64,000 bases of DNA from Gadus chalcogrammus (GCF_026213295.1 NC_079420.1:15808189-15872188); one strand, 5' to 3'. Positions 36,044 through 50,082 are shown, counted from the stretch's first letter. Notes: generated by a model not told the origin, from the sequence alone. A program made the numbers and translations.

Positions 36044-36828
36044 TGTGGAAGACTCCTGCCATGTTGCTGCCCAGGCAGGTAGGTAGTTACGTAGACAGAC
36101 TGGTAGACCAGCCAGTCATTTAACTCAGGCCGTATGGAATGATCGGATGGGCTTTTTACAGACCTCTGACAGATGCAGATCACAAATAAAAAAAATGAAA
36201 AATCTGAGAATTTGATTTATTGATTGCTGTCATGGATGTAAAGAGAATTTCATATTCTGGAGAATTTCATATTCTAAAATAGATTGCCTACCAAAGCCTT
36301 AAGTGAACATGCACACCAGAAAAAAATAAGAACCTTCACAAAAATCGAATGATCATTTGATTGAGTACATAATGTAACAGCCTAAAGAGGCTGCGGCCAA
36401 ATAGTTTAGCGTATAGCATTAGTAGCCTCAACGCAGAACGGAATAATTTAACCAAACACGACACCCCGTCATTACTCAGGTCCTGTCATCAGTCTTATGC
36501 TTGACAGAATTGTTTCTTATTTAGCCAAATGAGTGAAAAAATAGCTCTTAGGTTGGGTTTATCTCATTCATTATGTCTCGGGGGACAGCAGAAGACTGCA
36601 GCTGTTGTAAATACATCCAGAAGCGTCACGCAGAACACTGTTGGACCATTGATCATTAGCCACAGCACAATATCAAATCAAGTGCTCTTCTCTGTGGTGC
36701 ACGGTGGGCAACGCGGAGCTCTAAAGTGTGCCTTTACGTACCGAGGCGGCTGGAGATGTCCCATTCCTATTGGTTTTAAGAAGTGGAGGAGAGGGTACGA
36801 GCGTTCAGTTAAGATAGCGTGCAAACTA

Positions 36829-36829
<1 letters not shown>

Positions 36830-36911
<82 letters not shown>
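36830..36911. repeat. (GT)n microsatellite
   Basis: About 82 bp of uninterrupted GT repeats. Confidence 0.97.
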
Positions 36912-36913
<2 letters not shown>

Positions 36914-36949
36914 AGTTCATTTATGCCTCTAAACAAACAATCCCAGGCC

Positions 36950-37200
36950 TGTAAGCTGGGAAAAGGCAGAAACAAAAGCTGTCACTATTGACTAATGAAA
37001 TGCTTGATCTGTTTGTTTTCCCTCTCGACAGACCTCAAATGTCACATCCGGCCAAACACCCGCTACCCATTAGCAGGGCTAATTAACTTTGCAACTGTCA
37101 GGCTAGCCGCGGTTAACGAACGTGACAGCGAGAAGCACCGGTGCTGAAGGCTGCTAATAACTCAAGAGGCTAACGCCGACTGACACCGGGCACGCTTGGA
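36950..37200. promoter_or_regulatory. Candidate conserved regulatory element
   Basis: Contains GGCTAATTAACTTTGCAACT, ATTGACTAATGAAAT and TTGTTTTCCC with no simple repeats, next to arrays. Inference from composition only. Confidence 0.33.
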
Positions 37201-37308
37201 AGTTGGTTGGGAAAAAAGGGGGATGCTGTCAACACCAAATCGAGTCGTCTCTCCACGGAGCAAAAAAAAGAGAAGAAGGGCGTTGGGTGCTTGGGAAAAA
37301 CATCTAGA

Positions 37309-37323
37309 GGGGGGGGGGGGGGG
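37309..37323. repeat. Poly-G tract (15)
   Basis: An uninterrupted run of 15 G. A similar run of 17 G is at 37877-37893. Confidence 0.9.
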
Positions 37324-38499
37324 AAGAGGCAGGCGATCTCAGGTCTTTAATGCTCCGTAATTGGTGCCGGTGAGCAAAGGCTTTGTTCCCCCTGTTGGTG
37401 ACGGCTTTTTGAGTCCTGCGCCTACTCTGTCTTCCACCGGGAGTCCTTCTGTGTCTAATGATGAATAGTGGCCCCGCGCAGGCAGGGGACATCATTCTCC
37501 CCGGAGCCCCTAGGAGCCGTTGTGATTTATGACATATTTATCTGTCTGCTTTATCTGAGGTGCTGTCGAGTGCCCCCCCCCCGCCACAGTGCGGGGAGGA
37601 GATGAAGGAAGATGAGGGGGATCGGGGGGGAGGGGGCAAATTATGCAGCCATAATTGTCAATCATGGCGGAAATTTAGGGGCAAGCGCAAACGGGATTGT
37701 ATCACGGAGGTGCTTAGAGCTATCACGGAGGGCAGAGGGGCGGCCTCTTAAATGAGAATGATACCCCCATTATATGCTTACACATCCACTCCTCAAATGA
37801 AAATATTATTCAGGTTCTTTTTCACATGTGTCACAAGAGGGCAGGGGGGGGGATGAGCTTGGACCCTGGGCGTTCTGGGGGGGGGGGGGGGGGCGGTTGT
37901 ACTGTATTGAAATCCTATGTTTGCAAATCACATTCTCTTCCCTCCATCCTTCATGCTAAATGATCAGGCCTCTGAGTCTGCATAAGAAGAGGAAAAAGGC
38001 ACACAGCTGAAGTGATTACAGGGGGATCCCTGCCCTCCGCTGGGAGCTCATATTAATACTCCCATTCTCCGCACATGGATGCTATGTTTAGGATCTGATG
38101 AGCAGCATAGGCTTAAGTGTTGCTCACCCAATCTTGTGAGCATCGAGGACATTAACTTGATTTTATCAAACATAAAAGGAAATCACGACCTTCTCCGAGA
38201 TAATGACACCAAGTGCTGCAAATGGAACATCAAAAGTTATCAAATGTATGTTATCAAAATCGCAATCCGTAGTATTGGTTGCTCCTGCCTCATGTGTCTA
38301 TATGAGCTGTTTGCGTTGTACATCTGGTATAGAGCTATAGACAGATTTAAGAGAGCGAGAGACGACTGAAGGAAAAGCGAGAGACCAAGCCAATGAGAGA
38401 GAGACAGATATCAAGGGAGCGACAGAGAAAGAACGAGAGAGCGAGAGAAATAAAGAGGGAGAGAGAGACATGGAAACAGCAAAGAGAGAGCGATCTCAG

Positions 38500-38700
38500 T
38501 GCCTGGCAATATGCCTGATTAAAAGGAGTGCAGTGGAGTGGAAAACTCATTAAACAATGTATAAGCCTCTTAATCAAATCAATAGGCAAAGTAACTCCTA
38601 ACTGATAGCTCTTATCAAAGCTGGAGTGCAGCCATCGTCTTTCCTCATTTAATTACAAGCAGAAAGACAGGCTTGGGATTTGAGCAGACCGAAGACAAAC
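38500..38700. promoter_or_regulatory. Candidate conserved regulatory element
   Basis: CTCATTAAACAATG, CTTAATCAAATCAATAGG, CTTATCAAAG and CATTTAATTACAAG give a dense set of homeodomain, HMG and GATA-like cores in complex sequence. Inference only. Confidence 0.35.
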
Positions 38701-39270
38701 ACAAGATGTTTGTCTCACCAGTTAAGGAGTTTAGGATTGCGCAAAGAAAAAGAAAAATGAAGGAAGGTAAACGGGTGAATTTGGGTAGAAGTTAAAGAGG
38801 AAAAGTCAAAAATAAAGTGAGTAAACAGGCTCAAGCTGCAGACGCAAACACATCACAGGTCAAGACTTGATGAAACGCTTTATATAAAACAGGAATTGGT
38901 TCAGGTGTGAAATACAAATAGTACTGCTTCCACTACTACTACAAAAAATAAGAAGAAGAATTGGTTCACTTTAAATATAGCATTTAAACATACATTTATT
39001 GGTCAAATTAGTCTTTAATAAACACAAATTAATATTTCTATAAAAATAGACTTAGAAAATAGACGTTTTTTATTGAGAAATTGCCGTCAATTGAGGTTCT
39101 GTATACACTTTTGGTGCGTGTGTGTGTGCATGCGTGCGCAGGTGCGTGCGTGTGCATGCATGTGTGTGTGTGTGCGCATGCAGGTTTGTTGATGGACTCG
39201 GGGCAAGGTAACTGGTGCGGATAATTAACTCTCTAAATGTGCAGATGTTTTTTCACACACAAGCCTGCTC

Positions 39271-39273
<3 letters not shown>

Positions 39274-39362
<89 letters not shown>
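39274..39362. repeat. (CA)n microsatellite
   Basis: About 89 bp of uninterrupted CA repeats. A mixed GT/GC tract lies at 39,116-39,180. Confidence 0.97.
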
Positions 39363-39364
<2 letters not shown>

Positions 39365-39487
39365 GGTGGCTGAGGGGACGTGCTACTTGGTTCTGCGCCG
39401 TCCTCTGCAGGTAGAAGAAGCTCCATCTTTACCACTTGACAGGCGGCCGAGCGGAGCCGTTTAGCGGCAGCTGCTTTGGCTTACACA

Positions 39488-39509
39488 GGGGGGGGGGGGG
39501 GGGGGGGGG
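39488..39509. repeat. Poly-G tract (22)
   Basis: Twenty-two consecutive G, an unusually long mononucleotide G run with G-quadruplex potential. Confidence 0.95.
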
Positions 39510-42500
39510 CTAGAGGAGCCCTGGGTGCTTAATTAATTGGGAGGGAGGGGGGGATTACATGGTCCTTCAACCATGGAGTTTGTCATCAGAATCCATTACG
39601 GACTGATATTACACACTTCTTCCACGGTGTCAACAGCAATTTGGAGGACAGCTAAAGTTGAAAGGGTGTGGACATTTTTCTTTTCTTTTTTTCTCCAGCG
39701 GCCAAGCACTGCCCATGTGTGTGGACTGTCCCTTATTAGCCCCAGGCTTATGCACGGCGATTACACTGAAGGTTAGAGAAGGGAAAGGGGAAGTGAATGG
39801 GCACATGAACAAGTCTCATAACGGTATGCACAACATTATGCCACATGACTTAATGGGAGAGACAAAAAAAACTCTTAAGAGATTACAGCATTTTTAAGAG
39901 GCGTCCAAATAATGAGTTAGTAAGTGTGTGATAAGGATCTTAATTGTTTGTTACAGTTGGATAACCCCAGAGTACAGTGCCATTAACCCCATGGGAATGT
40001 TACCAATAACGGTACCAAGTCAAATAAAAATGTTAATCAGAATAATGCCGCTGGTCTTAATATAAATGCAGAGGTAAAACAACGAGACAATAATTAAGAA
40101 TATTGTAACAAGAGATTTGAAATCCAATGGAGCGACAAAGAGGCCCAGATAATGATATACAGTGTCGGGTATAGACATTTATAGGCAGGGGATTACAGAA
40201 GGAAGGATATTGTTTCACACGGGAGAAACAAAACAAAGCACACACACCCAGACACCCAGATTTTTTTAAGTAGTTGAAAAAGATTGCAAATGGGGTTTAA
40301 AGGGCAGGAAACATCAGGGTCATGCGACCCATCAAAGCCGAGTGGCAGCGTTTAGCCAGGAAACTAATTTGTGGGAGGTATTCAACAGTTTCGGTAGAAT
40401 TGTGGGCAACAAAAGCAGTAAATCTTTTCATTGACACTCAAAGTGGTAAATAAAGTACAATTACAATTGCTCATGTTACTGTAATTGAAAAGCTTTCCTG
40501 TTTATTTTCTTTTACCTAATTATATTTACATTGAAGTGATCTGGCCTCAAGTTTCCTTTGAAGTGCACCTGTACATCCCAACAGGTCCAATGCAACGGCC
40601 CTAGCTAACCGCAGGGCCAGGGTAACCACGGTGATGCCTAGTTCCAAAGAAGATGGCAACAGATGAGTTCACATACAGCGTGTGCATACAAGTGTAACTA
40701 TCATAACTATTGTTGATGTTAGCAAGGCTACCCTTGCTTACAACAGCAATCTATCCATGGTGGCAGCATGTCGTTATGAATATTATTAACTTTGCTTGAC
40801 AGATGGAGAGTTCAAAGCTGCTCCACCCAAAAGAAAATGGAAGTGGTGACAAAAAAACTTACACTCAAGCAGAAATGAATAGTGAAGAAGCCGTTCTAAA
40901 GAGTGTGTCTGGAACCCTACTAGGGGGCAGTCAGGATATTGATGAAACATTTGGCAGAAAGTAGTAAGCGAAAATAAGCAAATCATGGATCCAGCGACCA
41001 AGATGAGAATCGTTGAAATACTTTTTTTCTAATACGCGTACGGGGATGAGCAGAGCCTCATCACATCCAATCCCCAAAAGCACAACACAGCCAACCACAT
41101 AACAACACCTGTTCCAAAGGGTTCCTTGGCCCTGCTCATGGCCCTTGTCATGCTAGATACTCTCTGTGAATAGAAAAAAATTAAAATTTGACATTGTGAA
41201 ATTTTAAGTGTTATTCAATTCAGGTAGTATTTTATGTTTATATGACATGTATTTATGTCTCCTTGTGCTCAAGTTTTTAGTAATGAGCATTTGTTTATGG
41301 GTGGAGGAAACCCATTAAATGGGTACGCAGAGAAATCTGTAAGTTAGCGTTTTCTGTCTTAACCAGATCTAGACGAGTAATTGAATTATTCTGAAAAATC
41401 GTATTCATGTGGATCCAGAAGCTGGGTAGGTATCTGCTTTTTGTCAGTCACTTCCATTGACTTGCAGAGTTAGAGTAGCCTAGCTCGGGTCATGTTAGGG
41501 GAATACACTTAAAATCAATTTCCAAAGATTTCCAATTTGTTTGAATCGTTGCTATTTCAAATTGAGTGCCAATAACAAAACACGATTTCCGTTTGGCTAC
41601 ACACGAACACACAAACAAAGACACACACAAATAATTTGGCATTATTTTTGTCTCTTTGATTATGAGACTACCTGAGATGCACCCCTGCCAGGAAACCCTC
41701 CACAAATACTACCAGCCAGAACCAACTGACAGTGCCCCTTTAAGGTAAGTACATTTATTGTTAACAAATCAAATACGATTAAAATGTGTATCCACAATTC
41801 TTCCAGGTTCTTTCTGTAGGCTATTATCTCACCGACTTTTAAATAACTTCAGTGCATGGCTGACGGACAACGACAAATCTAAACATGTATAGATATTAGG
41901 TTGACTTTAACAGGAACATCCATTCATAATGGGCCTTTAAAAATCTAGCAAGGGAGGGCTATTTACCTGAACAACGAAACAAAGTTACAAATTCCCAACT
42001 TACCCGATGGTACTTGTTTGTGTTTATTTGCACTGGTTGTCTGTTTGCTGGTAAATCTCCATTATCTGATCCCCCCCGCCCCCCTCCCTCTCTCTCCCTT
42101 TCAATCTTCCCTCTTAAAGTTCACATACAAAGACTATGCTGTCTTCGAATGCTGTTTGCTCAACTGACATCACGTTACAGATCATGAAAAGCCCCGACAG
42201 GTTTGCACAGAGCAGTCGACAGATACACAGTGGCGAAGGTTGACAACAAAAGCAAAGTAAATAAATACCACTTGTCTATTTCCTTTGCAGAATTCACAAT
42301 CCTAAGTGCACTTTGTCAACCTCTTCCACAACTGAAGACAATTCTGTAGGGAACATTTTTAAGATTTCATAGTTTAATCGCTCTTATTTTGAAGTTACTC
42401 CACTTCATTGACACCATTGTCTACTTGAAATGTTTCCTTATCATTCCCTTGAGAGTGAACTTAAACATTATGTCAATCAGGGTATTTCATTGAAGAGTTT

Positions 42501-44455
42501 GAGTGCTTGAAACAAAGATAATAGTTAGATAGGAGAAGGCAAAAATAATAACCTACTGTCTTTATTTCCAAAACATGAAAAAAAAAATAGATTTACTGAT
42601 AAAAAAGGTCCCTCCCTCCTTTTTTCGTAAAAACAAACACCTGACCTTTTGGCAGTACCTATTTGATCTACCTATCACGATCCAAGGAATATATTTAAAA
42701 CACACTCACTGCCAAGACTATTATACCTCACACTTCTCCATCTTTGACATATTTAGTGGTATAAGTATTTTAATCTCTCTACTTCCATTTACTAGGCCAC
42801 ACACACCCCAAGCATGGTTAAAGACGTCCGCACACATCCAGGACACCTCATATTCCCTGATGAAGTGGACCATTGCATGGACAACTGAGACGGCTGTATT
42901 GGAATTACAGTATGCTGGCATTCCCCTGGAGAAGACAACAATACTGATAAAATCACACTTGGCCATACAGACATTCTGTACGGTCAGTTGATATGGCTGC
43001 TCCATTTAAACAAGATTGATGTTTCTAATTGTGTGGCATCACTCAACATTTATATGATAATCCCTTTAGGAGGGAAAAGACGGTGGTGGGATTTCAAAAC
43101 CATTTCGGCCACGCACTCTGCTTCTCCCAAACCAGTGTGTGACATCACCCCCTAAGAACACACATAAGCAGACACGCAACCTCACAGACAGACACACACA
43201 GTTATACAGCTATTTTTCTAGAGGTCTACACAGTTGCACACACAATCACTAATACAAATCTGAAAAAAGCTTTTCTTTCCAGGCAGTGTTTTGTACCAAG
43301 GATTTTGATTCTGTTCGAGTAAATATACCATTCTGTCACAAACAATTTGCAAAAGTTTCAAAGCTACCATGAGGTCACATTATAATGCAAAAATAACTAC
43401 ACAGTATAGTCTTTCTCAAAATACATTAAAAGACATTATAATATATCTCTATTAAAAGCATTGTGCCACATTATAAAATGTGACACTTAAGGACCAATTA
43501 AAAACCCTTTGGTGAGCTAACCCTATGTGAACCATGCCCTACTATTCCTTCAAAGTCCATACAAGAGGTTGTCCGTGCACAGAGAATGTGCCCTCTGCCC
43601 TTTTCAAAATGAAAGTCAGAGGTTAGGATTCTCACACGTTGGGCATGCACGAACTGTCTGCTGTACACCACATTTCATCAGTATTATTAAACCTCAGAGG
43701 ATTACATGTTGTGAGCAGAGGGCAACACGGTCCCAGTGTCATAATTAAAGGACAACAGCATGTTATCCCTTGATGGCGACCAGTACATGTGCCTCTCTGG
43801 AGCGTCTGGTGCAGTCACTGGTGCTTTTAAGAGTGGCGTGATACATGGATGACGTGAGCTCTGACGTGTGTTCTGTATGGGAGGGGAACCACTCCCCTGA
43901 TGGACCTCAAGGTCATGGCCTCTGAATTAATTTTTCCCTATTTCCAATTCCTAATGCACTTCCTCAATCAATAGAACCAAATTCAACGTCCAGGGTCTAA
44001 TCCACCCGAATCTTAAAGTCTCGGTTCCTACCCCGATGTCAGCTCGTCCGCTTGAAAAGGTGCACTGCCGTGTTTTTAGGGAAAAAACTAAAAAGTGAGC
44101 CATTCGATATTCCCTAGGTTAAAAAAACAGTGGGGCACTTTCGAAAAAACAATGAGTTCAATTGCTGAAACAGATCACGGTCATGACGTTATGCTGTAAA
44201 CGTGGAGCTCATTGAAGCCAGTGGCTCATGGTGAAAGCCTGCGTGCCCCCACACCACGCCGGCTCACACAGGACCTGCCTCTTGCGACGCCAGGCCTCCT
44301 CCGCCTAGCAGGGGAAAACGGGCCGCCACAATTATTTCAGCATCAAACAAACAGCCCACCAAATGGCGCGGTCAGCCCACTAGGTTTAATTACCTTGGCA
44401 CCGGTGCCAACTAGAACCACCTGTCAACAACAGAGAAAAGAATCCCGCCACAAAC

Positions 44456-44456
<1 letters not shown>

Positions 44457-44508
<52 letters not shown>
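44457..44508. repeat. (AC)n microsatellite
   Basis: About 50 bp of AC repeats with one AAACAC interruption. Confidence 0.93.
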
Positions 44509-44509
<1 letters not shown>

Positions 44510-45077
44510 CACAACATCCGCAACTGTTTACATGTCTGTCACAGGAGTCAGCTGGAGACCATCTTCAGGAGGGGTGACGGCTGTCAGGCGATAAGAGCCT
44601 GACCTCAGACGCCAAAGGTCATCCGTCTCCCTGCTTTGAAGGTCGTGTGCAGTAGAGCATTGTGCCGTGTGTGTGTGTTTCTAACTTTCCATGCGTTATC
44701 CATTGTATTCAGAAAACAGCGTATTCCTTTATGAGACCACACAAGGATTAAATACAGTATTTGCGATTTGTATGAAATGTACACAATGTGACTCCTGCTT
44801 CAATTGACACACACAAAAACACCTGCTCTGCATCCCGCCCTGATGACAATAGCTCGTCTTGTTCTCTCCGTGCTCCTGCTTGTGTTATGAATTTAAGTTT
44901 GTTTCAAATTAGTTTTGATTTGTCCAAATGTTTTGTTTACTCTGAAAAAGACACAAACACACACACAAACACACACGCACACACACCTTGATTTGACCCC
45001 CTGCTCATCCACCAGAAGTGGCCTCTGACAGGACCAGCTGCCCCTCAGACAGAACAGACAGCCACACACAGAGGCAG

Positions 45078-45206
<129 letters not shown>

Positions 45207-46182
45207 GGCACCAGACCACCACCTCCTTACCAGATTGATGAAATTTCCAAAGTCATAGTTGAACGTCAACATTATTTATGGTTAAAGAAACACATTTTTT
45301 TCAAAAACAAGATGTGAGAAATTTGTTTCTCCTTTCTACCCATCAAATGTTGATTGGTTGATTAGTTGTTTATAATTCAATAAGACTACATTTGAACCAA
45401 TAATGCACCACAAAAATAGAAAACATACAGTGCCCACTATTATGTCACTTAACGCCTATGTAGACATGCGTTGGATACAAAAAGTACGCAGATGCACACA
45501 AAGACACACACATAAAACTACAGACACATACACACAAACAAACACAAAAGGATGCCAAACACACTCCTACGTAAGGAAGGCAGCCTCTCCATCACTCTGG
45601 TGGTTTCAGTGGGGGGAAAAATCATTCTGCCAACCAAAGTGTGCAGCTCTCTCTGTGGGTTGCCTGACCAACCGCTCTCATTCAATCCCTCTGAACAGCA
45701 GCAGCTCTGTACCTCTGCTATTATACTCCATGGCCTAGAAGACAAAGGCCTTTTTGTTGTGTGTGCATGTGTGTGTGCGTTTGTGTGCGCGTGTAACTCA
45801 GTAGAAATGTAAACGTGTGATGTATAAGGCTATATATATATATATATAATGTATATATAATATGATTGTATTCAAATATGTTTTTAATTTAAAGTCTGTT
45901 AAAAAGGTAAATTGGCAACAAATTATTCTGGTGCTGTTATGTGGTTAAGGCAAATGCACATAAATAATACCACTGACATTTGGTTTATTTATTCAATTTA
46001 ATCGGTTCTTAATGAGGGCATGCAGGGTTCCAATTACCTAAAACAACAGTTTAGCATTTCATGCTGGAAAAGAGTTCTCCTGGGAAGCGGGGTTAAAAGT
46101 GGTGTTATTTCTGTGGTCATCATGTCAATAAGACGGAAGCATTATTGTGCCAGATATCATCTTCAACCGTTTTCCTCTAGCA

Positions 46183-46364
<182 letters not shown>

Positions 46365-46977
46365 CGAGAGCGACTGGGCTTCTCAAATGCTGGTAAGTAG
46401 TTGCCACCTGGTGTCTCATGAATGCATTACTACTGAATTGTACAGAACTGAGTCAGTCTAAAATCAGTCTCATTCAGAGGCAGGCACAGTCAACTAGAAA
46501 AAATAATTCTTACTGGTTCACAGCTTCACATCAAAATTCAAGAAGGTGTTAATTTAAACACTCTTAAGTGTTTTGTGTGTGTGCGTGTCATTTTTTGTGA
46601 AAGATCGCCGGTGTTCAGGTATCAGGAAGTTTTTCAAACAGGGCTACATTATGGCACATGGGTCGTAGCCGTAGGTCTAGTCCATACCGATGCTGAGATA
46701 CACAAACCAGCAGCTATAACTATAGAGATTCTGTCAGAGACATCCCGATGAGAGAATAACCACCGGGGTGGTTTTCAAGAATCCAATAAGCGTGCTTGTT
46801 TCTACATAAACCAATAATATGAAGGTACCAAAACTAGCCAAATCGCTTCCCTCAAAACTTCTGGGTCACCAACTGGCTTGTTGGTCTCTAGGAGGCATGA
46901 TTAAAAACATCTTTGTCTTGAATAATCATGATCAAACTCAACCCTCAATACAAAATCCATAACTAGGGGATACCGTC

Positions 46978-48091
46978 TTCACGAGAGCATTGCTTGCATT
47001 TAGAAGTTTTACAGAAAACATTTTTAATGACATTAAATTAAAACTACAACAGGGTCCAAAATGAACACCGGCCCATAGCGATAGTTTTGATCATAACTGA
47101 TAAGTTCTCTTAAATGTTCAGCCTGACCAAATCCACCAAATCTTGCAAATACTTTTTTTGTATAATCTTTCTCCACTCATCTGAGAATGAGTATGTACAT
47201 GACCAGGGAACTTCAGTCAAAGGGCCCTATTTGGCTCAGTTTATGGCCAAATAATATGGCCTAATTCACACATGGAATAGCGTTTTCTTCTAAAAATTCA
47301 GAAATACTGAGTCATCATGTAAATTTCAGCAAAGAAAACTTATCACACATATGACATGTGGTCCTGTGGTCGCAACTGTGGTTCCATTTAATGATATGCA
47401 ATACATTTGCAAACATTTAACGCATGGCATAGCCTACTACAGTGTTCATTCATGCAACCCCAATGGAAAAAATATATAGCCTGCTGTTGTGTAAGCTTTT
47501 GTTGCAGTTCCGACTTGCCATGGTACGTCAATATAGCAACATAATTGCGTTATCAGCTAGTAGAATTAGACCAGGTATTTGTCGGTCAGTTGCGCAACTG
47601 CTTTATCGGTCTGTAAGATAGCACCATGTATCATTTGCGCCGGAACACGCCTCTGCTTTTCGCCGACACGCCTCTCAGGGCGCAAGTTTAGTGGCGTTAG
47701 TTTGCTGCGGGGGAAAATCTGTTTTGCGCCGGGTGCAAACTAGCAACGATGCAAGGTGTAGAAAGTCAATTGTGCTGGGTGCAAGATAGGGCCTAAAGAG
47801 TCTCTCTGAGGGTGAAATCAACGGGAAACATAGTGATCCCAACCATCCAACAAGAATGTTCATCTCTACATTAACGAAAGATATGAAGATACTGAGATTA
47901 GCCAAACAAATTATTATCAGATACACCCATCTAGCTTGTTGGTCTTGGGCTATGATTGTTGCTTAGCGAAAAACACTTTTTCTGAACTTCAGGGGGACTA
48001 TCTGAAAGTTTCAAATAAGCTGCTTTCATACATACACGTAAGTACTGCTATTAACCCGCTATTCTCCCAACGGGCCGTATATATAAGACAT
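46978..48091. repeat. Segmental duplication block, copy A (left part)
   Basis: From TTCACGAGAGCATTGCTTGC onward it matches 54964-55052 plus 57373-58413 almost base for base. Copy A is cut at its right end by the L2-like LINE and resumes at 53073; copy B is uncut there. Within it, 47221-47795 has ends GGGCCCTATTTGGC and GGTGCAAGATAGGGCC, which look like inverted repeats of an older DNA transposon shared by both copies. Confidence 0.9.
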
Positions 48092-48303
48092 ATATATATA
48101 TATGTCTTCCATATATATATGGAAGATCCAATCCAAGATGGCAGCATGTTAGGTTAAATGTGAGTTTGTGAGTTTGTCTCTCTGTCTTTGTTCATTTTTT
48201 GCGCTATTTTGTTTCGGCTACTCATTGAGCACACTGGATTTAAGGATATTATCATTCATCACATGAAATGAATGCGGACTACCTGGACTCTGAAGGGCTA
48301 GAA

Positions 48304-48780
48304 CAAAGGCAGCAGTAGCGGCCTTGCTAACTCCCAAGGCCTCAGCAGCAGCAGTAGCAGCCTTGCTAACTCCCAAGGCCTCAGCAGCAGCAGTAGCAGC
48401 CTTGCTAACTCCCAAGGCCTCAGCAGCAGCAGTAGCAGCCTTGCTAACTCCCAAGGCCTCAGCAGCAGCAGCAGTAGCAGCCTTGCCAACTCCCAAGGCC
48501 TCAGCGGCAGCAGCAGTAGCAGCCTTGCTAACACATCAAGGCCTCAGCAGCAGCAGCAGTAGCAGCCTTGCTAACACATCAAGGCCCCAGCAGCAGCAGC
48601 AGTAGCAGCCTTGCTAACATCTCAAGGCCCCAGCAGAGCAGCCTTGCTAACACCTCAAGGCCCCAGCAGCCTTGCTAACGTCTCAAGCCCCCAGCAGCAG
48701 CAGCAGCCTTGCTAACATCTCAAGGCCCCAGCAGCAGCAGCCCTGCTAGCATCTCAAGGCCCCAGCAGCAGCAGCTAGCA
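48304..48780. repeat. CAGCAG/CCTTGCTAAC minisatellite in the LINE 5' UTR
   Basis: Tandem units of about 35 bp (AGCAGCCTTGCTAACTCCCA + AGGCCTCAGCAGCAGCAGT) in at least 10 variably sized copies. Frames on both strands translate to Ala-rich repeats and are by-products. Confidence 0.92.
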
Positions 48781-48972
48781 TAGTAAACTCAGTAATTTAA
48801 CGACAATGGCATTTTTCTTAACTTTAGTATGTTTGTTGACATTTTGGGACCTTACTCCAAGGAATTTCCCCTTGGTGAGTACCACTAGCTATGTGTCGAG
48901 CATGCAAGACACTTACTATACTGTGGCACCAATGCTAATGTTGCCGGGCATTTTCTGCAACCACAGTCTGAT

Positions 48973-49684
48973 TTGGTCTGGGCCTCAAACCTGTGGTCGG
49001 ACCCACCTAGGGACTTACCTAAACTTCTACGTTTTTTTACATTATATAATCTCACTCTTTCCCTTAAGGAAAGGCATTGCCTGGCTTTAACACATGAAAA
49101 AACTGCTTCAAAATGTAATGTGAGACGAGCAATGATAATTGTACTACTCCTACTTCTGTCTGGAGATGTGCAATCAAACCCTGGTCCTGAATTGCAATGT
49201 ATCCAGACTCCCACTGAATTTAAATTAATGTCTGGTCTCAAATGTATTCATCTTAATGTGCGCAGCTTAGTACCAAAGATGGACATGGTCAGAATTTGGG
49301 TTAGATCAACAGATGCAGACATTGTGGTCATTTCAGAAACTTGGCTGACAAAATCTATTACAAATGAAGAAATTAGCATACTCGGATACAATGTTTTTCG
49401 TAGTGATAGGCCCAAGAAAGGCGGTGGTGTAGCCATTTTCGTTAAATCAAGATTTGATGCTTCAATTGTTCTGTCTGAGTATCTCTAAGCAATTCGAATT
49501 TTTGGCATTGAAGGTGGAAATAGCAAAGTCCCTCTCTATGACTGTTGTCGGGTGCTATAGGCCTCCATCTGCAACAAAGGAGGCATTATCGTCATTGCAG
49601 CATCTTTTGTCCAAATTAAATTATAATGAGCTTTTAATGGCTGGAGATCTGAATTGGGACTGGCTAAATGCAGTTTCGGATTAA
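48973..49684 (+). pseudogene. L2-like LINE, AP endonuclease part, frameshifted
   Basis: The first frame (to 49488) carries a hydrophobic run IIVLLLLLSGDVQSNPGP, then LKCIHLNVRSLVPKMD, VVISETWLTKSI and FRSDRPKKGGGVAIFV, the start of an AP-type endonuclease (N and E catalytic motifs visible). After a frameshift the domain goes on in 49454-49684 with GCYRPPSA and AGDLNWDW (the GDxN motif), ending at a premature TAA. The endonuclease normally nicks target DNA for target-primed reverse transcription. Here it is broken. Confidence 0.88.
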
Positions 49685-50082
49685 TTTAAATCTTTCTTTG
49701 ACTCTATTAATCTTATCCAGCTGGTCAACCTACCTGCAAGGCCAAATCTTAAAAAATCGGAAAAGTCCACTTTGACTGATCTAATTTTCACAAATGTTCC
49801 TCATAAATTCTTATCCTTGGGAGTTTTCTGCAATGATTTGAGATCCCCAAGATCCCCAAACGTAAACCAGGCATTATTTTCCGGAGGAATTTAAAAATGT
49901 TTAATGAACAGGCTTTTCATCATGATTTGTCTTTGGTAAATTGGGGACACATAGGTCTTTTGCCGGACGTGGAGTTAGCTTGGACATTCTTTAAGGAACA
50001 CTTTGTGAAAATTGTAAATAAACATGCCCCCATCGGGAAATTCAGGGTTAAGGGACGAGATAATCCGTAGTTTTCCCCAGAG

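Noticed and set aside
36529..36912. 127-codon frame running into a GT array
   Set aside because: Its end is microsatellite and the rest has no recognisable domain.
42575..42991. 138-codon plus-strand frame
   Set aside because: AT-rich, no homology, no promoter or splice context; likely chance.
48218..48605. Ala-rich repeat proteins on both strands
   Set aside because: By-product of the CAGCAG-type minisatellite in the LINE 5' UTR.
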